Below, piece by piece: positions 1 through 9,070 of a stretch of DNA of 64,000 nt. Numbering within the stretch: position 1 is the first letter of the stretch; the number at the start of each line of letters is the position of its first letter. Under the pieces are notes generated by a model, which was given only the letters and a program-made list of their open reading frames with translations, had not been told where the DNA came from and did not search any database. This stretch comes from Alphaproteobacteria bacterium (lineage in GTDB: Bacteria; Pseudomonadota; Alphaproteobacteria; Micavibrionales; Micavibrionaceae). The position numbers and the translations under genes were made by a program. Location of the stretch: NCBI GenBank assembly GCA_009929775.1, contig RZZS01000003.1, positions 1 through 64,000 of the forward strand, read 5' to 3'.

Positions 1-1
1 A

Positions 2-100
2 CTGATCGCGCCGATTGCGATGGATGAAGGTCTGCGCTTCGCCATCCGCGAAGGCGGTCGCACCGTCGGCGCAGGCGTCGTCGCGAAAATCGTCGAGTAA
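2..100 (+). CDS. tuf: Elongation factor Tu, C-terminal end (partial)
   Basis: The last 32 codons of a gene that begins before the window, ending in TAA. The translation includes [18 protein letters not shown] and ends in AKIVE, the conserved C-terminus of EF-Tu domain 3. EF-Tu is the GTPase that delivers aminoacyl-tRNA to the ribosome. Its position 23 bp upstream of rpsJ is the usual str-to-S10 operon junction, so the upstream genes are probably fusA, rpsG and rpsL. Recognition is firm even though only the tail is visible. Confidence 0.95.
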   Translation: MIAPIAMDEGLRFAIREGGRTVGAGVVAKIVE

Positions 101-123
101 AGAAGGAAACAGGGTCTAAAGCA

Positions 124-453
124 ATGGATACGCAAACGATACGGATCACACTGAAGGCTTTCGACCACCGCGTGCTGGATGGTGCGACGGCGGAGATTGT
201 CGGCACCGCAAAGCGCACGGGAGCCCGTGTTCGTGGACCGGTTCCATTGCCGACCCGCAAGGAGCGGTTTACCGTGCTGCGCTCGCCGCACATCGACAAG
301 AAGTCGATGGAGCAGTTCGAAATGCGCACGCACAAGCGCCTGATCGATATTGTCGACCCGACGCCGCAAACGATCGATGCCCTGATGAAGCTCGATCTTG
401 CAGCAGGTGTCGACGTTTCGATTAAGATCGGCGGCATGGCGGCTGCTGCTTAG
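124..453 (+). CDS. rpsJ: 30S ribosomal protein S10
   Basis: 109 residues beginning [16 protein letters not shown], the S10 N-terminal signature, followed by the [19 protein letters not shown] core and the RTHKRLIDI segment. S10 belongs to the 30S head and also acts with NusB in antitermination. It is slightly longer than the usual ~102 residues because of a short Gly/Met/Ala tail. An AAGGAA sequence lies upstream of the ATG. It opens the S10 operon here, behind tuf and ahead of rplC. Confidence 0.98.
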   Translation: MDTQTIRITLKAFDHRVLDGATAEIVGTAKRTGARVRGPVPLPTRKERFTVLRSPHIDKKSMEQFEMRTHKRLIDIVDPTPQTIDALMKLDLAAGVDVSIKIGGMAAAA

Positions 454-460
454 CAGCAAG

Positions 461-570
461 TCGTAAGTAGCGAGTTTTGTCAGGAGGAAACGGGCACGGC
501 AGTTGATGAACGGGGAGCAATAAGGTTAGCGAGGTTTGGTCTCGCAACTCGCGCCTCGCAACTCGCACCT
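461..570 (+). repeat. Heptamer-type inverted repeat between rpsJ and rplC
   Basis: The 137-bp rpsJ-rplC gap holds tandem CTCGCAACTCGC-like units at 541-570 and a diverged opposite-strand copy (TCGTAAGTAGCGAG) at 461-474. A tighter local hairpin, GCGAG-gtttggt-CTCGC, lies at about 530-546. The CTCGCAA unit recurs in the rpmD-rplO gap at 10066-10130. The right arm is clear; the left arm is degenerate. Confidence 0.6.
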
Positions 571-590
571 GTTGAACGGAGTGAAGCGAA

Positions 591-1397
591 ATGAGAACAG
601 GACTGATTGCACGTAAGGAAGGCATGACGCGCGTCTTTAATGACGACGGCCAGCATGTGCCCGTGACTGTATTGAAAGTGGATGGCTGCCAGGTTGTGGC
701 GATCCGCAGCGATGAAAAAGACGGTTACACGGCTGTACAGCTCGGTGTCGGCAAGGCGAAGGTCAAGCGCACGGCGAAGGCCCAGCGCGGTCACTTCGCC
801 AAGGCGAAAGTCGAACCGAAGAAGAAGCTTGCGGAGTTCCGCGTTTCTCCTGAAAACGTTCTCGAGGTCGGCGCGACCCTGAGCGCGGCGCATTTTGTGC
901 CGGGCCAGTATGTCGACGTGACGGGCACGTCAATCGGTAAAGGTTTTGCCGGGGGCATGAAGCGTCACAATTTTGGCGGCCTTCGCGCGACACACGGCGT
1001 CTCGGTATCGCACCGGTCGCATGGTTCGACAGGTCAGCGCCAGGATCCGGGCAGGGTCTTCAAGGGCAAGAAAATGGCCGGTCACATGGGCGATGAAACC
1101 ATTACGACCCAAAGCCTCGAAATCGTCGCGGTCGACGAGGAAGACAATCTGATTCTCGTAAAGGGCTCGGTTCCGGGTTCAGAGGGCGGATGGGTTCTTA
1201 TCCGTGATGCCGTCAAAAAAACCCTTCCCGAAAATGCGCCGAAGCCTGCGGGTTTAGTCACGGTCAGGGAAGCGGCTCCGGAGCAGGACGCCAAACAGGA
1301 AGAGACTGCGGCTGATGAAGCTCCGGCGGAAGACGTCAAGGCCGAAGAGGCCGCCGCCGAAACGCAGGCGGAAGCAACCGAAGAAAAGAAGGACTAA
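591..1397 (+). CDS. rplC: 50S ribosomal protein L3 with acidic C-terminal extension
   Basis: 268 residues starting [16 protein letters not shown], with the L3 core signatures ([42 protein letters not shown]). L3 is an early assembly protein near the peptidyl transferase centre. The core ends near residue 215. The remaining ~50 residues are an Ala/Glu/Lys low-complexity tail ([18 protein letters not shown]) not found in short L3 proteins such as the 209-residue E. coli one, although acidic tails occur in some alphaproteobacterial L3. rplD follows after 7 bp. Confidence 0.97.
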   Translation: MRTGLIARKEGMTRVFNDDGQHVPVTVLKVDGCQVVAIRSDEKDGYTAVQLGVGKAKVKRTAKAQRGHFAKAKVEPKKKLAEFRVSPENVLEVGATLSAAHFVPGQYVDVTGTSIGKGFAGGMKRHNFGGLRATHGVSVSHRSHGSTGQRQDPGRVFKGKKMAGHMGDETITTQSLEIVAVDEEDNLILVKGSVPGSEGGWVLIRDAVKKTLPENAPKPAGLVTVREAAPEQDAKQEETAADEAPAEDVKAEEAAAETQAEATEEKKD

Positions 1398-1404
1398 ATA
1401 AACC

Positions 1405-2028
1405 ATGAAGGTCGCGGTCAGAAATCTTGAAAACAAGGATGTCGGAGAGATCGCTCTCGACGACAACGTCTTTGGCGTGGACGTTCGTGAAGATATTCTT
1501 CACCGCGTCATTCACTGGCAGCTCAACAAGCGCCGTTCCGGTACGCACAAGACGAAGGGAATATCCGAGGTATCCGGCACGAACCAGAAGCCGTGGCGCC
1601 AGAAGGGAACGGGTCGCGCGCGCGCCGGTTCCACAAAGCGTCCGCAGGACGTCGGTGGCGGAATTGTGTTTGGCCCGGTCGTGCGCAGCCACGCGACGGA
1701 TCTGCCCAAGAAAATTCGTGCGCTTGCATTAAAGATCGCGCTGTCTGCGAAGGCGAAGCAAGGCAAGCTCGTGGTTATCGAAGCGGCAGAGGCGAAGGAC
1801 CACAAGACGAAACCTATGGCTTCCGCGTTCAAGGTGCTCGGGCTTGACAATGCACTCGTCCTCGGCGGCAAGGAAATCGACGTAAACTTTGCCCGTGCGA
1901 CCGCAAACCTGCCGCGTATCGACGTGCTGCCCTCGCAGGGCGCGAACGTATACGACATTATGCGCCGGGACACGCTGGTGCTGACGAAAGAAGCCGTCAG
2001 CGATCTCACGGAAAGACTGAAAGGTTGA
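1405..2028 (+). CDS. rplD: 50S ribosomal protein L4
   Basis: 207 residues. The core motif [15 protein letters not shown] and the segment [20 protein letters not shown] identify L4, which lines the exit tunnel and in enterobacteria also autoregulates the S10 operon. Length is normal. The gene sits 7 bp after rplC and ends just before rplW. I see no obvious L4-binding leader hairpin in the tuf-rpsJ gap. Confidence 0.97.
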   Translation: MKVAVRNLENKDVGEIALDDNVFGVDVREDILHRVIHWQLNKRRSGTHKTKGISEVSGTNQKPWRQKGTGRARAGSTKRPQDVGGGIVFGPVVRSHATDLPKKIRALALKIALSAKAKQGKLVVIEAAEAKDHKTKPMASAFKVLGLDNALVLGGKEIDVNFARATANLPRIDVLPSQGANVYDIMRRDTLVLTKEAVSDLTERLKG

Positions 2029-2033
2029 CGACC

Positions 2034-2351
2034 ATGGCCAAGGCAAAGAAACAGGATAATGTGCAGGAGTGGATGTACGAAGTCATTACGGCTCCGCACA
2101 TCACGGAAAAGGCAACGCTCGGCTCCGAACACGGGCAGGTGACGTTCAAGGTTCCGCTATGGGCCACCAAGCCGAAGATCAAGCAGGCGGTCGAAACGCT
2201 CTTCGACGTCAAGGTTAAGGGCGTAAACACATCGATTCTGAAGGGCAAGACCAAGCGCTTCAAGGGATCGATCGGTCGCCGCAGCGACCAGAAGAAGGCT
2301 GTTGTGACTCTCGAGGAAGGGCAGACGATTGACGTCGGCACCGGAGTCTAG
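2034..2351 (+). CDS. rplW: 50S ribosomal protein L23
   Basis: 105 residues from the ATG at 2034 (MAKAKKQ). A TTG at 2025 in the same frame overlaps the rplD stop, but the ATG is preferred. The sequence includes [15 protein letters not shown] and [15 protein letters not shown], typical of L23, the tunnel-exit protein that docks trigger factor and SRP. It is separated from rplD by 5 bp, which suggests translational coupling. Confidence 0.96.
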   Translation: MAKAKKQDNVQEWMYEVITAPHITEKATLGSEHGQVTFKVPLWATKPKIKQAVETLFDVKVKGVNTSILKGKTKRFKGSIGRRSDQKKAVVTLEEGQTIDVGTGV

Positions 2352-2403
2352 AGTCTCCTTTTTAACTATGGTGATCCGCCGATAAGGGATGATGAGGAAG
2401 AAA

Positions 2404-3228
2404 ATGGCACTGAAAAAAGCAAATCCGACCTCTCCCGGTACCCGCCAGCTGATTATGGTGGACCGGAGCGGTCTCTGGAAGGGCAAGCCGGAGAAGAGTC
2501 TTACGGAAGGCAAGACCAGGACCGGTGGCCGCAATAACTATGGACGCATTACGAGCTGGCAGCGCGGCGGCGGGCACAAGCAGCGTTACCGCGTGATCGA
2601 CTGGAAGCGTAACAAGGCCGGCGTTGAAGGCACGGTCGAGCGGATTGAATACGATCCGAACCGCACCGCTTTTATCGCTCTGATCAGCTACAGCGACGGC
2701 GAAAAGAGTTATATCATTGCGCCGCAGCGTCTCTCGACCGGCGACAAGGTTATGTCTGGCGAGGGAGCCGACATCAAGCCGGGCAACGCGATGCCGCTGA
2801 AGAACATGCCGATCGGCACGATCATTCACAATATCGAGCTCCGTCCCGGAAAGGGCGGACAGATGGCGCGCGCCGCGGGGGCCTACGCCCAGCTTGTGGG
2901 CCGAGATCAGGGCTATGCACAGGTGAAGCTGGCCTCGGGCGAGCTTCGTGTGGTACGTCAGGAATGCATCGCCACAGTCGGCGCGGTTTCAAACCCGGAT
3001 CACATGAATACCAACAAGGGCAAGGCCGGCCGAAACCGCTGGCTTGGCAAGCGCCCGAGCGTTCGCGGCGTTGCCATGAACCCTGTCGATCACCCGCTGG
3101 GTGGCGGTGAGGGCCGCACTTCCGGCGGTCGTCACCCGGTCACGCCGTGGGGCAAGCCGACGAAGGGCTACCGCACCCGCAAGAACAAGAGCACGGATAA
3201 GTACATTATCCGTCGCCGCAAGAAGTAA
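2404..3228 (+). CDS. rplB: 50S ribosomal protein L2
   Basis: 274 residues from the ATG at 2404 ([15 protein letters not shown]), matching the usual L2 start. In-frame ATGs at 2389 and 2392 would add a few residues, but GAGGAAG at 2394-2400 is well placed for 2404. Signatures include [19 protein letters not shown] and the C-terminal [21 protein letters not shown], whose histidine is important for peptidyl transferase activity. Length is normal. Confidence 0.97.
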   Translation: MALKKANPTSPGTRQLIMVDRSGLWKGKPEKSLTEGKTRTGGRNNYGRITSWQRGGGHKQRYRVIDWKRNKAGVEGTVERIEYDPNRTAFIALISYSDGEKSYIIAPQRLSTGDKVMSGEGADIKPGNAMPLKNMPIGTIIHNIELRPGKGGQMARAAGAYAQLVGRDQGYAQVKLASGELRVVRQECIATVGAVSNPDHMNTNKGKAGRNRWLGKRPSVRGVAMNPVDHPLGGGEGRTSGGRHPVTPWGKPTKGYRTRKNKSTDKYIIRRRKK

Positions 3229-3242
3229 GTGAGGAAAAAAAC

Positions 3243-3521
3243 ATGACACGTAGCGTCTGGAAAGGTCCTTTCGTAGCGCGCAGCCTTCTGAAGAAGTCTG
3301 AAGCGGTTCGCACGAGCGGCAAGAAGGAAGTTATCCGCACATGGTCGCGCCGTTCGACGATCCTGCCCAACATGGTCGGGCTGACGTTCGGCGTGCACAA
3401 CGGCAAGAAGTTCATTCCGGTCCTTGTCACGGATCAGATGATCGGTCATAAACTCGGTGAGTTCGCGCCGACGCGCACCTACTTCGGTCACGGCGCCGAC
3501 AAGAAGGCGAAGAGAGGCTAA
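3243..3521 (+). CDS. rpsS: 30S ribosomal protein S19
   Basis: 92 residues, [16 protein letters not shown] at the N-terminus and [17 protein letters not shown] near the end, the standard S19 signatures. S19 forms part of the 30S head with S13. It lies 14 bp after rplB and 2 bp before rplV, consistent with co-translation. Confidence 0.98.
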   Translation: MTRSVWKGPFVARSLLKKSEAVRTSGKKEVIRTWSRRSTILPNMVGLTFGVHNGKKFIPVLVTDQMIGHKLGEFAPTRTYFGHGADKKAKRG

Positions 3522-3523
3522 CG

Positions 3524-3895
3524 ATGGGACAGACTGCTAACGCACCGCGTCAGGCGGAGAACGAGGCGCGAGCCTACGGACGGAATATTCGCACCAGCCA
3601 GCGAAAGCTGAATCTGGTCGCGCAAATGATCCGTGGCAAAAAGGCCGGGCGCGCCCTTGTCGATCTCGAGTTCTGCGAGCGCCGCATTGCGCATACGGTC
3701 CGAAAGGTCCTGCAATCGGCGATTGCCAATGCCGAGAACAACCACGGTCTCGACGTCGACAGTCTCGTTGTTTCGGAAGCGACGGTCGGCAAGGGGATCC
3801 GTATGAAGCGGTTCCGCGCCCGCGCCCGCGGTCGCGCCAGCCGGATTGAAAAGGATTTCAGCAACCTGACCATCGTCGTCAGAGAGGATGCGTGA
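3524..3895 (+). CDS. rplV: 50S ribosomal protein L22
   Basis: 123 residues, including [21 protein letters not shown] and the beta-hairpin loop region [15 protein letters not shown] that reaches into the exit tunnel. L22 is the site of some macrolide resistance changes. Normally rpsC follows within a few bases, but here an unrelated 88-residue reading frame begins one base after the rplV stop. Confidence 0.97.
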   Translation: MGQTANAPRQAENEARAYGRNIRTSQRKLNLVAQMIRGKKAGRALVDLEFCERRIAHTVRKVLQSAIANAENNHGLDVDSLVVSEATVGKGIRMKRFRARARGRASRIEKDFSNLTIVVREDA

Positions 3896-3896
3896 G

Positions 3897-4163
3897 ATGA
3901 CCGGGAAAGTGGATCTCTACTCGTCCTTCGACGCGCTGAGCCCTGCCCCTTTCGATGTGGACGGGCTTACAGGAGTGTTTATGGGTGAAAAAACCACAAT
4001 CAAAGGGAACTCGTTTGTACGTGTAGAACACTCCGATATCCGGCTGAAAGGGTCTGATCACAGGTGGATTCCCGATACGGCGGAGAGCCGCGCTGTGCTG
4101 CGCGCGGCCGGTTTCAACCTGACAACCGGTGTTCGACAAATTCCGGAGGCGTGTCCGGCATAA
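3897..4163 (+). CDS. Unknown small protein inserted between rplV and rpsC
   Basis: 88 residues from an ATG placed one base after the rplV stop, which suggests translational coupling. An alternative ATG at 3981, preceded by AGGAG at 3971-3975, would give a 60-residue protein (MGEKTTIKGN...). The product is soluble in character, with no membrane segment or signal peptide. It contains DHRWIPDTAESRAVLRAAG and ends IPEACPA. I do not recognise a family. It occupies a junction where rplV and rpsC are almost always adjacent, and a 56-bp spacer with a fresh ribosome-binding region precedes rpsC. It could be a ribosome-associated accessory protein or an incidental passenger; nothing in the sequence decides. 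Confidence 0.6.
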   Translation: MTGKVDLYSSFDALSPAPFDVDGLTGVFMGEKTTIKGNSFVRVEHSDIRLKGSDHRWIPDTAESRAVLRAAGFNLTTGVRQIPEACPA

Positions 4164-4219
4164 TCTTGTCCGGTTATGCGGAAACAACAGAAACGTAAAG
4201 GCATTCAAAGGAAAACGTA

Positions 4220-4906
4220 ATGGGTCACAAAGTCAATCCAATCGGTCTTCGCGTCGGTATCAACCGGACCTGGGACTCCCGCTGGTATTCGGGCCGTGAT
4301 TATTCGGACAAGCTGGTCGAGGACCTCAAGCTTCGCGAATACATCCATGAGCGCCTGAAGCCCGCCGGGATCAGCAAGGTCATCATTGAGCGTGCGGCGA
4401 AGAACACTCGCGTGACCGTCCATACGGCTCGCCCTGGCGTCATCATCGGCAAGAAGGGCGCCGACATCGAAAAATTGCGTCGCGACCTGTCGAAGCGCGC
4501 CGGGGGCGAAGTATCACTGAACATCGTTGAAATTCGCAAGCCGGAAATCGACGCGCAACTGGTTGCCGAGGGCGTCGCCCAGCAGCTTGAACGTCGCGTT
4601 TCGTTCCGCCGTGCCATGAAGCGCGCCGTCCAGTCGGCCCAGCGCCTCGGTGCGCAAGGCATCCGGATCAATGTATCCGGGCGGCTTGGCGGTGCGGAGA
4701 TCGCGCGGACGGAATGGTATCGCGAAGGCCGCGTTCCGTTGCACACGCTGCGGGCCGACCTCGATTACGGATTTTCCGAAGCGCTGACGACCTACGGGAT
4801 TATCGGTGTGAAGGTATGGATTTACAAGGGCGACATTCTTGCTCACGATCCGATGGCGCGTGACAAGCGTATCCAGGACGCGCAGGGTGGGATGCCGAGA
4901 CAGTAG
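4220..4906 (+). CDS. rpsC: 30S ribosomal protein S3
   Basis: 228 residues, [22 protein letters not shown] at the start. The KH-domain region ([22 protein letters not shown]) and the C-terminal domain (RISVGR-equivalent [17 protein letters not shown]) are intact. S3 forms the mRNA entry helicase site. It is preceded by AAAGGAAAA. A 185-bp repeat-bearing gap, unusual for this operon, separates it from rplP. Confidence 0.97.
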   Translation: MGHKVNPIGLRVGINRTWDSRWYSGRDYSDKLVEDLKLREYIHERLKPAGISKVIIERAAKNTRVTVHTARPGVIIGKKGADIEKLRRDLSKRAGGEVSLNIVEIRKPEIDAQLVAEGVAQQLERRVSFRRAMKRAVQSAQRLGAQGIRINVSGRLGGAEIARTEWYREGRVPLHTLRADLDYGFSEALTTYGIIGVKVWIYKGDILAHDPMARDKRIQDAQGGMPRQ

Positions 4907-5017
4907 TCGGTGGCCGGTTTCTGGTTATCGGTAAAAGAAGTTATTGAAACGGTGGCCGGGTTGTGATACACGTCCAGCGCCGTAACAGAAAACCGATAGC
5001 CGGAAACTGAAAACCAG
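4907..5017 (+). repeat. Imperfect inverted repeat between rpsC and rplP
   Basis: Left arm 4907-4932 (TCGGTGGCCGG-TTTCTGGTTATCGGT) pairs imperfectly, about 18 of 26 positions, with 4992-5017 (ACCGATAGCCGG-AAACTGAAAACCAG). A further GGTGGCCGG copy lies at 4951-4959. The rest of the 185-bp gap, to 5091, holds no reading frame. The ribosome-binding site of rplP, AGGTGG, lies at its end. The arms read as degenerate 7-base units, like the other heptamer elements in the window. Confidence 0.6.
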
Positions 5018-5091
5018 AATCAACACACGGGAACTGAAGTCCAAAGGACTTTAAGCCCATGTGAAACGAATTTTTTTGTATAGGTGGAACT

Positions 5092-5511
5092 ATGCTGAGC
5101 CCGAAGAAGACCAAATACAGGAAGCAGCACAAGGGCCGTATTCATGGCGTGGCGAAGGGTGGAACCACCCTCAATTTCGGCGCCTACGGACTGAAGGCGC
5201 TGAGTCCTGATCGTATTACAGCGCGCCAGATTGAGGCGGCTCGTCGCGCGATTACCCGCTGTATGAAGCGTCAGGGGAAAGTCTGGATCCGCGTGTTCCC
5301 GGATGTGCCGGTTTCAAAAAAGCCGCTTGAAGTGCGGATGGGTTCCGGTAAGGGCGCTCCGGAATTCTGGGCGGCGCGTATCAAGCCGGGCCGAATTCTG
5401 TTCGAAGTGGATGGCGTTTCGCCGGACGTTGCGCGAGAGGCGCTGGCTCTGGCCGCCGAAAAACTTCCGATCAAGACGAAGTTCATCGCCCGTATCGGTG
5501 AAGGAGCCTGA
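5092..5511 (+). CDS. rplP: 50S ribosomal protein L16
   Basis: 139 residues starting [19 protein letters not shown], a textbook L16 N-terminus, followed by the conserved [23 protein letters not shown] and [17 protein letters not shown]16 contacts the tRNA A and P sites. Length is normal. rpmC begins 5 bp downstream. Confidence 0.98.
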   Translation: MLSPKKTKYRKQHKGRIHGVAKGGTTLNFGAYGLKALSPDRITARQIEAARRAITRCMKRQGKVWIRVFPDVPVSKKPLEVRMGSGKGAPEFWAARIKPGRILFEVDGVSPDVAREALALAAEKLPIKTKFIARIGEGA

Positions 5512-5516
5512 GAGAA

Positions 5517-5729
5517 ATGAAAGCTGAAGATCTGAAGACAAAGTCGGAAGACGAGTTGAAAAAGATTCTCCTGGATGAGCGCAAGAGCCTTTTCAACCTG
5601 CGCTTCCAGAAGTCGGGCGGTACGCTGGAAAATACGTCGGCCATCCGCAAGTCCCGCCGTGCGATCGCGCGGGTAAAGACCTTTCTCGGCAAAAAGGCCG
5701 CAGAAGCGAAGTCGGGCAAGGCCGCTTAA
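5517..5729 (+). CDS. rpmC: 50S ribosomal protein L29
   Basis: 70 residues: MKAEDLKTKSEDELKKIL followed by KSLFNLRFQKSGGTLENTSAIRK, the L29 hallmark. Two-helix tunnel-exit protein next to L23. A short Lys/Ala tail follows the core. It is separated by 5 bp from rplP and 19 bp from rpsQ. Confidence 0.97.
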   Translation: MKAEDLKTKSEDELKKILLDERKSLFNLRFQKSGGTLENTSAIRKSRRAIARVKTFLGKKAAEAKSGKAA

Positions 5730-5748
5730 AGAATAGGAGCAAAGAACG

Positions 5749-6099
5749 ATGCCACGCCGCATTTTGGAAGGAAACGTAGTCAGCGACAAGATGGACAAGA
5801 CCGTCACGGTTCTTGTCGAGCGCCGCTACATGCATCCGGTGTACAAGAAGTATATCCGTAAGACGGACAAGTTTGCCGCACATGACGAATCGAACGCGTT
5901 CGGTGTCGGTGACCGGGTCCAGATTGAGGAATGCCGTCCGATCAGCAAGCGCAAGAGCTGGAAAGTGATTACTCCCCCGCCGGCGCAGTCGAATCGCGGC
6001 AAGGCGGAGCAGGACGATCTCGCGGCGGCGGAAGCCAAAGCTTCGCGTCCCGACACGAAGAAAAAGAGTGAGAGCAAGAAGAAGGACGCTGAAGAATGA
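5749..6099 (+). CDS. rpsQ: 30S ribosomal protein S17 with charged C-terminal extension
   Basis: 116 residues. Residues 1-77 are a normal OB-fold S17 ([48 protein letters not shown]). Residues 78-116 are an added Ala/Lys/Glu/Ser-rich tail ([13 protein letters not shown] at the end) with no evident fold. Typical S17 has 80-85 residues. The stop overlaps the rplN start (ATGA). Confidence 0.95.
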   Translation: MPRRILEGNVVSDKMDKTVTVLVERRYMHPVYKKYIRKTDKFAAHDESNAFGVGDRVQIEECRPISKRKSWKVITPPPAQSNRGKAEQDDLAAAEAKASRPDTKKKSESKKKDAEE

Positions 6100-6464
6100 T
6101 ACAGATGCAGTCCACCATGGAAGTGGCCGACAATAGCGGAGCCCGCAAAGTCCAGTGCATCAAGGTGCTCGGCGGATCGAAGCGCCGTACGGCCAATATC
6201 GGCGATGTGGTCGTCGTCTCGGTCAAGGACGCGATTCCGCGTGGTCGCGTAAAGAAGGGTGAGGTCCGCAAGGCGGTCATTGTCCGCTCCCGCCACGGCC
6301 TGAAGCGTCAGTACGGTGAAAAGATTCGTTTCGATACGAACGCATGTGTCCTGATTAACAACAACGGCGAGCCGATCGGTACGCGTATCTTCGGACCCAT
6401 TACCCGTGAACTGCGCGGCAAGGGCTATATGAAAATCATCTCGCTCGCGGCGGAGGTGCTCTGA
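6096..6464 (+). CDS. rplN: 50S ribosomal protein L14
   Basis: 122 residues, starting [18 protein letters not shown] and containing [17 protein letters not shown] and [13 protein letters not shown]. This is a canonical L14, a bridge protein that binds helix 95 and RsfS. Start and stop overlap the neighbouring genes (ATGA with rpsQ, TGATG with rplX), so the three are probably translationally coupled. Confidence 0.98.
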   Translation: MIQMQSTMEVADNSGARKVQCIKVLGGSKRRTANIGDVVVVSVKDAIPRGRVKKGEVRKAVIVRSRHGLKRQYGEKIRFDTNACVLINNNGEPIGTRIFGPITRELRGKGYMKIISLAAEVL

Positions 6465-6787
6465 TGACCCAGGCGAAAATGAAAATCAAAAAAGGCGACA
6501 AGGTCGTCGTGATCGCCGGCAAGAACAAGGGCCAGAAGGGCGAAGTCCTCAAGGCGATTCCCGCGGAGAGCCGCGTCATTGTTCAGGGCGTGAACATGGT
6601 CAAGCGCCACAACCGTCCCTCGCAGACGAGTGCGGGCGGGATCGAGCAGAAGGAAGCCTCGATTCACGTCTCCAACGTGGCGCTTGTGGATCCCAAGACC
6701 GGCGGGGCGACGCGTGTTGGTTACACGGTCCTCAAGGACGGCAAGAAGGTTCGTGTCGCCCGCAAGTCCGGCGAAACGATAGGATAA
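6464..6787 (+). CDS. rplX: 50S ribosomal protein L24
   Basis: 107 residues with the KOW motif ([20 protein letters not shown]) near the N-terminus and the segment [27 protein letters not shown]24 is an assembly initiator of the 50S subunit. The first ATG overlaps the rplN stop; an internal ATG at 6479 (MKIKKGDK) is also possible. Length is normal. Confidence 0.96.
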   Translation: MTQAKMKIKKGDKVVVIAGKNKGQKGEVLKAIPAESRVIVQGVNMVKRHNRPSQTSAGGIEQKEASIHVSNVALVDPKTGGATRVGYTVLKDGKKVRVARKSGETIG

Positions 6788-6798
6788 GGTGAAGAGCG

Positions 6799-7341
6799 AT
6801 GAAAACGCGTTTTAAAGAGAGATACGACAGCGAAATCCAGCCCGCTCTGATGAAGAAGTACGGCTACAAGAACAAGTATCAGGTTCCGAGGCTGGACAAG
6901 ATCGTCATCAATATGGGCGTGGGCGAAGCAACCCAAAACCGGGCCTTTATCGATGGCGCTGTCAACGATCTAGTGCGCATTTCCGGTCAGAAGCCGGTTG
7001 TAACCCGCGCCCGCAAGTCGAACGCTTCGTTCAAGCTGCGCGAAGGGATGGCCAACGGCGTGAAGGTTACGTTGCGTCGCGAGCGGATGTATGAGTTTCT
7101 CGACCGTCTGGTGACGATCGCGCTTCCGCGCGTTCGTGACTTTCGCGGCATTAACGGAAAGAGCTTTGATGGCCGCGGAAACTACGCGATGGGCCTCAAG
7201 GAGCAGATTGTTTTTCCGGAAATAGAATACGACGAAGTTGATCAGCTGCGGGGGATGGACATCATCATCTGCACGACGGCCGGGACCGATGAAGAAGCGA
7301 AAGAACTTCTCCGCGGCTTTGATATGCCGTTCCGTAATTGA
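6799..7341 (+). CDS. rplE: 50S ribosomal protein L5
   Basis: 180 residues, with [42 protein letters not shown] and the [21 protein letters not shown] end. L5 binds 5S rRNA and the P-site tRNA. Length and motifs are normal. Its stop lies in a small GACACC/GGTGTC hairpin (7341-7357 region) in the 56-bp gap before rpsN. Confidence 0.97.
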   Translation: MKTRFKERYDSEIQPALMKKYGYKNKYQVPRLDKIVINMGVGEATQNRAFIDGAVNDLVRISGQKPVVTRARKSNASFKLREGMANGVKVTLRRERMYEFLDRLVTIALPRVRDFRGINGKSFDGRGNYAMGLKEQIVFPEIEYDEVDQLRGMDIIICTTAGTDEEAKELLRGFDMPFRN

Positions 7342-7397
7342 CACCAGTAAGGGTGTCGCTCGACAGGATAAATTTTTGAAAGACGAAAGAGACTAGT

Positions 7398-7703
7398 ATG
7401 GCGAAAAAAAGTGCAGTCAATCGGGACATGAAGCGCCGCAAGATGGCCAAAAGCCTCGAGCGCAGGCGTGGTGAGCTGAAGGCGATTATCTACAACCGGG
7501 ATCTTCCGGCCGAAGAGCGCTTTCAGGCGTCTCTGAAGCTTGCGGAGCTGCCACGTAACTCGTCGAAGACGCGCGTTCGCAACCGCTGCGCGCTCACGGG
7601 CCGCCCGCGCGCCTTTCACCGACGCTTCAGCCTGTCGCGGATTGCCCTGCGCGAGCTTGCTTCGCGCGGTGAACTGCCCGGCGTAACCAAGTCCAGCTGG
7701 TAA
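7398..7703 (+). CDS. rpsN: 30S ribosomal protein S14 (zinc-free long form)
   Basis: 101 residues, [16 protein letters not shown] at the start and the C-terminal [28 protein letters not shown]. Only one cysteine lies in the region where the short zinc-binding paralogue has four, so this is the zinc-independent form usual in proteobacteria. The stop overlaps a strong AAGGAGG that serves rpsH. Confidence 0.97.
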   Translation: MAKKSAVNRDMKRRKMAKSLERRRGELKAIIYNRDLPAEERFQASLKLAELPRNSSKTRVRNRCALTGRPRAFHRRFSLSRIALRELASRGELPGVTKSSW

Positions 7704-7716
7704 GGAGGATACGAAG

Positions 7717-8115
7717 ATGTCAATGAGTGATCCCCTTGGCGATCTGCTGACCCGCATCCGTAACGGCCAGCATGCGCGCAAGACAAGTATCGAATGCCCC
7801 TGGGCCAAGCTGCGCGAGAACGTGTGCAAGGTTCTTCAGGAAGAAGGTTATATCCGTGGGTACAAAGTTGCGGACATGGGTGGTAACCGAAAGACGCTTG
7901 TCATCGACCTCAAGTACGAGGCGGGCGAGGGCGTTATCCGCAAAATCCAGCGCGTCTCCAAGCCGGGTCGGCGGATGTACACGAAGGTCGCAGACATGCC
8001 GCGTTTTTACAACGGCCTTGGTGTGTCGATTGTATCGACCCCGAAGGGCGTTCTGTCGGATTCCGCAGCGCGGGAGCAGAATGTCGGCGGCGAAATTCTC
8101 TGTCAGGTTTATTAA
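7717..8115 (+). CDS. rpsH: 30S ribosomal protein S8
   Basis: 132 residues, MSDPLGDLLTRIRNGQ near the N-terminus (ATG at 7717 or 7723) and the C-terminal GVSIVSTPKGVLSDSAAREQNVGGEILC, standard for S8. S8 organises the central domain of 16S rRNA and in E. coli autoregulates the spc operon. AAGGAGG at 7702-7708 is its ribosome-binding site. Confidence 0.97.
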   Translation: MSMSDPLGDLLTRIRNGQHARKTSIECPWAKLRENVCKVLQEEGYIRGYKVADMGGNRKTLVIDLKYEAGEGVIRKIQRVSKPGRRMYTKVADMPRFYNGLGVSIVSTPKGVLSDSAAREQNVGGEILCQVY

Positions 8116-8127
8116 GGGAAGCTGGTT

Positions 8128-8676
8128 ATGTCACGTATTGGTAAAAATCCCGTTCCGGTGCCTCAGGGCGTGACCGTCGAGGTCAACGGCCAGGATGTCG
8201 CCGCAAAGGGCAAGCTTGGTAGTCTTGCCCTTCGCGTCCACGATGACGTCTCCGTGACACTGGAAGACGGTGCGAACGGCGGCAAGCAGGTGCGTCTTGC
8301 ACCGCGCTCGAACAGCAAGCTCGCAAAAACCCTTTGGCCGACGTCGCGCACGCTGGTTCGCAACATTGTCGAGGGCGTCAGTGAAGGCTTCTCGCAAACG
8401 CTCGAAATTCAGGGCGTTGGTTACCGGGCAAACCTCCAGGGGCAGGACCTCGTGCTCTCGCTGGGCTACAGCCACGAAGTGCGCTACACGGTTCCGCAAG
8501 GCATAAAGGTTGAAGTGGACAAGCAGACGGTCATCAAGATCAGCGGCATCGACAAGCAGCTGGTCGGACAGGTCGCCGCCGAAATCATCTCCTGGCGTCC
8601 GGTCGAGCCCTACAAGGGCAAGGGGATCCGCAAGGAAGGTCAGTTCGTTGTGCGCAAGGAAGGTAAGAAGAAATGA
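8128..8676 (+). CDS. rplF: 50S ribosomal protein L6
   Basis: 182 residues, starting [21 protein letters not shown] and ending with the [13 protein letters not shown] segment ([24 protein letters not shown]). L6 lies near the sarcin-ricin loop and factor-binding site. It is close to the usual 177 residues. The stop overlaps the rplR start (ATGA at 8673). Confidence 0.97.
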   Translation: MSRIGKNPVPVPQGVTVEVNGQDVAAKGKLGSLALRVHDDVSVTLEDGANGGKQVRLAPRSNSKLAKTLWPTSRTLVRNIVEGVSEGFSQTLEIQGVGYRANLQGQDLVLSLGYSHEVRYTVPQGIKVEVDKQTVIKISGIDKQLVGQVAAEIISWRPVEPYKGKGIRKEGQFVVRKEGKKK

Positions 8677-9056
8677 CGAAGAGATTGAGTTCGGCACAGC
8701 GCCGCACGTTCCGTACGCGCAACAAGCTGCGCTCCGTGAATATCGAGCAGAACGCCGTCCGTGAAATCCGACCGCGCCTCTCGGTTCATCGCTCGGACAA
8801 GCAGATTTACGTCCAGGTGATCGACGATCTCAAGGGCGTTACGCTCGCCGCGGCGTCGTCGATTGACAAGGAGCTGAAAGAGCAACTGAAGAACGGAGCG
8901 ACGGTGGAGGCGGCCGCAAAGGTTGGCAAGCTGGTCGCAGAACGTGCCCGGAAGGTCGGCGTCACGAAAGTGCAATTCGACCGCGGAAGCTTCCTGTATC
9001 ACGGCCGTGTGAAGGCTGTGGCCGAAGGGGCTCGTGAGGGCGGACTGGTATTCTAA
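8673..9056 (+). CDS. rplR: 50S ribosomal protein L18
   Basis: 127 residues. The [10 protein letters not shown] region and the C-terminal [24 protein letters not shown] identify L18, a 5S rRNA-binding protein. It is coupled to rplF by a 4-base overlap and followed by rpsE after 14 bp with a good GGAGAG site. Confidence 0.97.
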   Translation: MTKRLSSAQRRTFRTRNKLRSVNIEQNAVREIRPRLSVHRSDKQIYVQVIDDLKGVTLAAASSIDKELKEQLKNGATVEAAAKVGKLVAERARKVGVTKVQFDRGSFLYHGRVKAVAEGAREGGLVF

Positions 9057-9070
9057 AGGAGAGAGATTTT

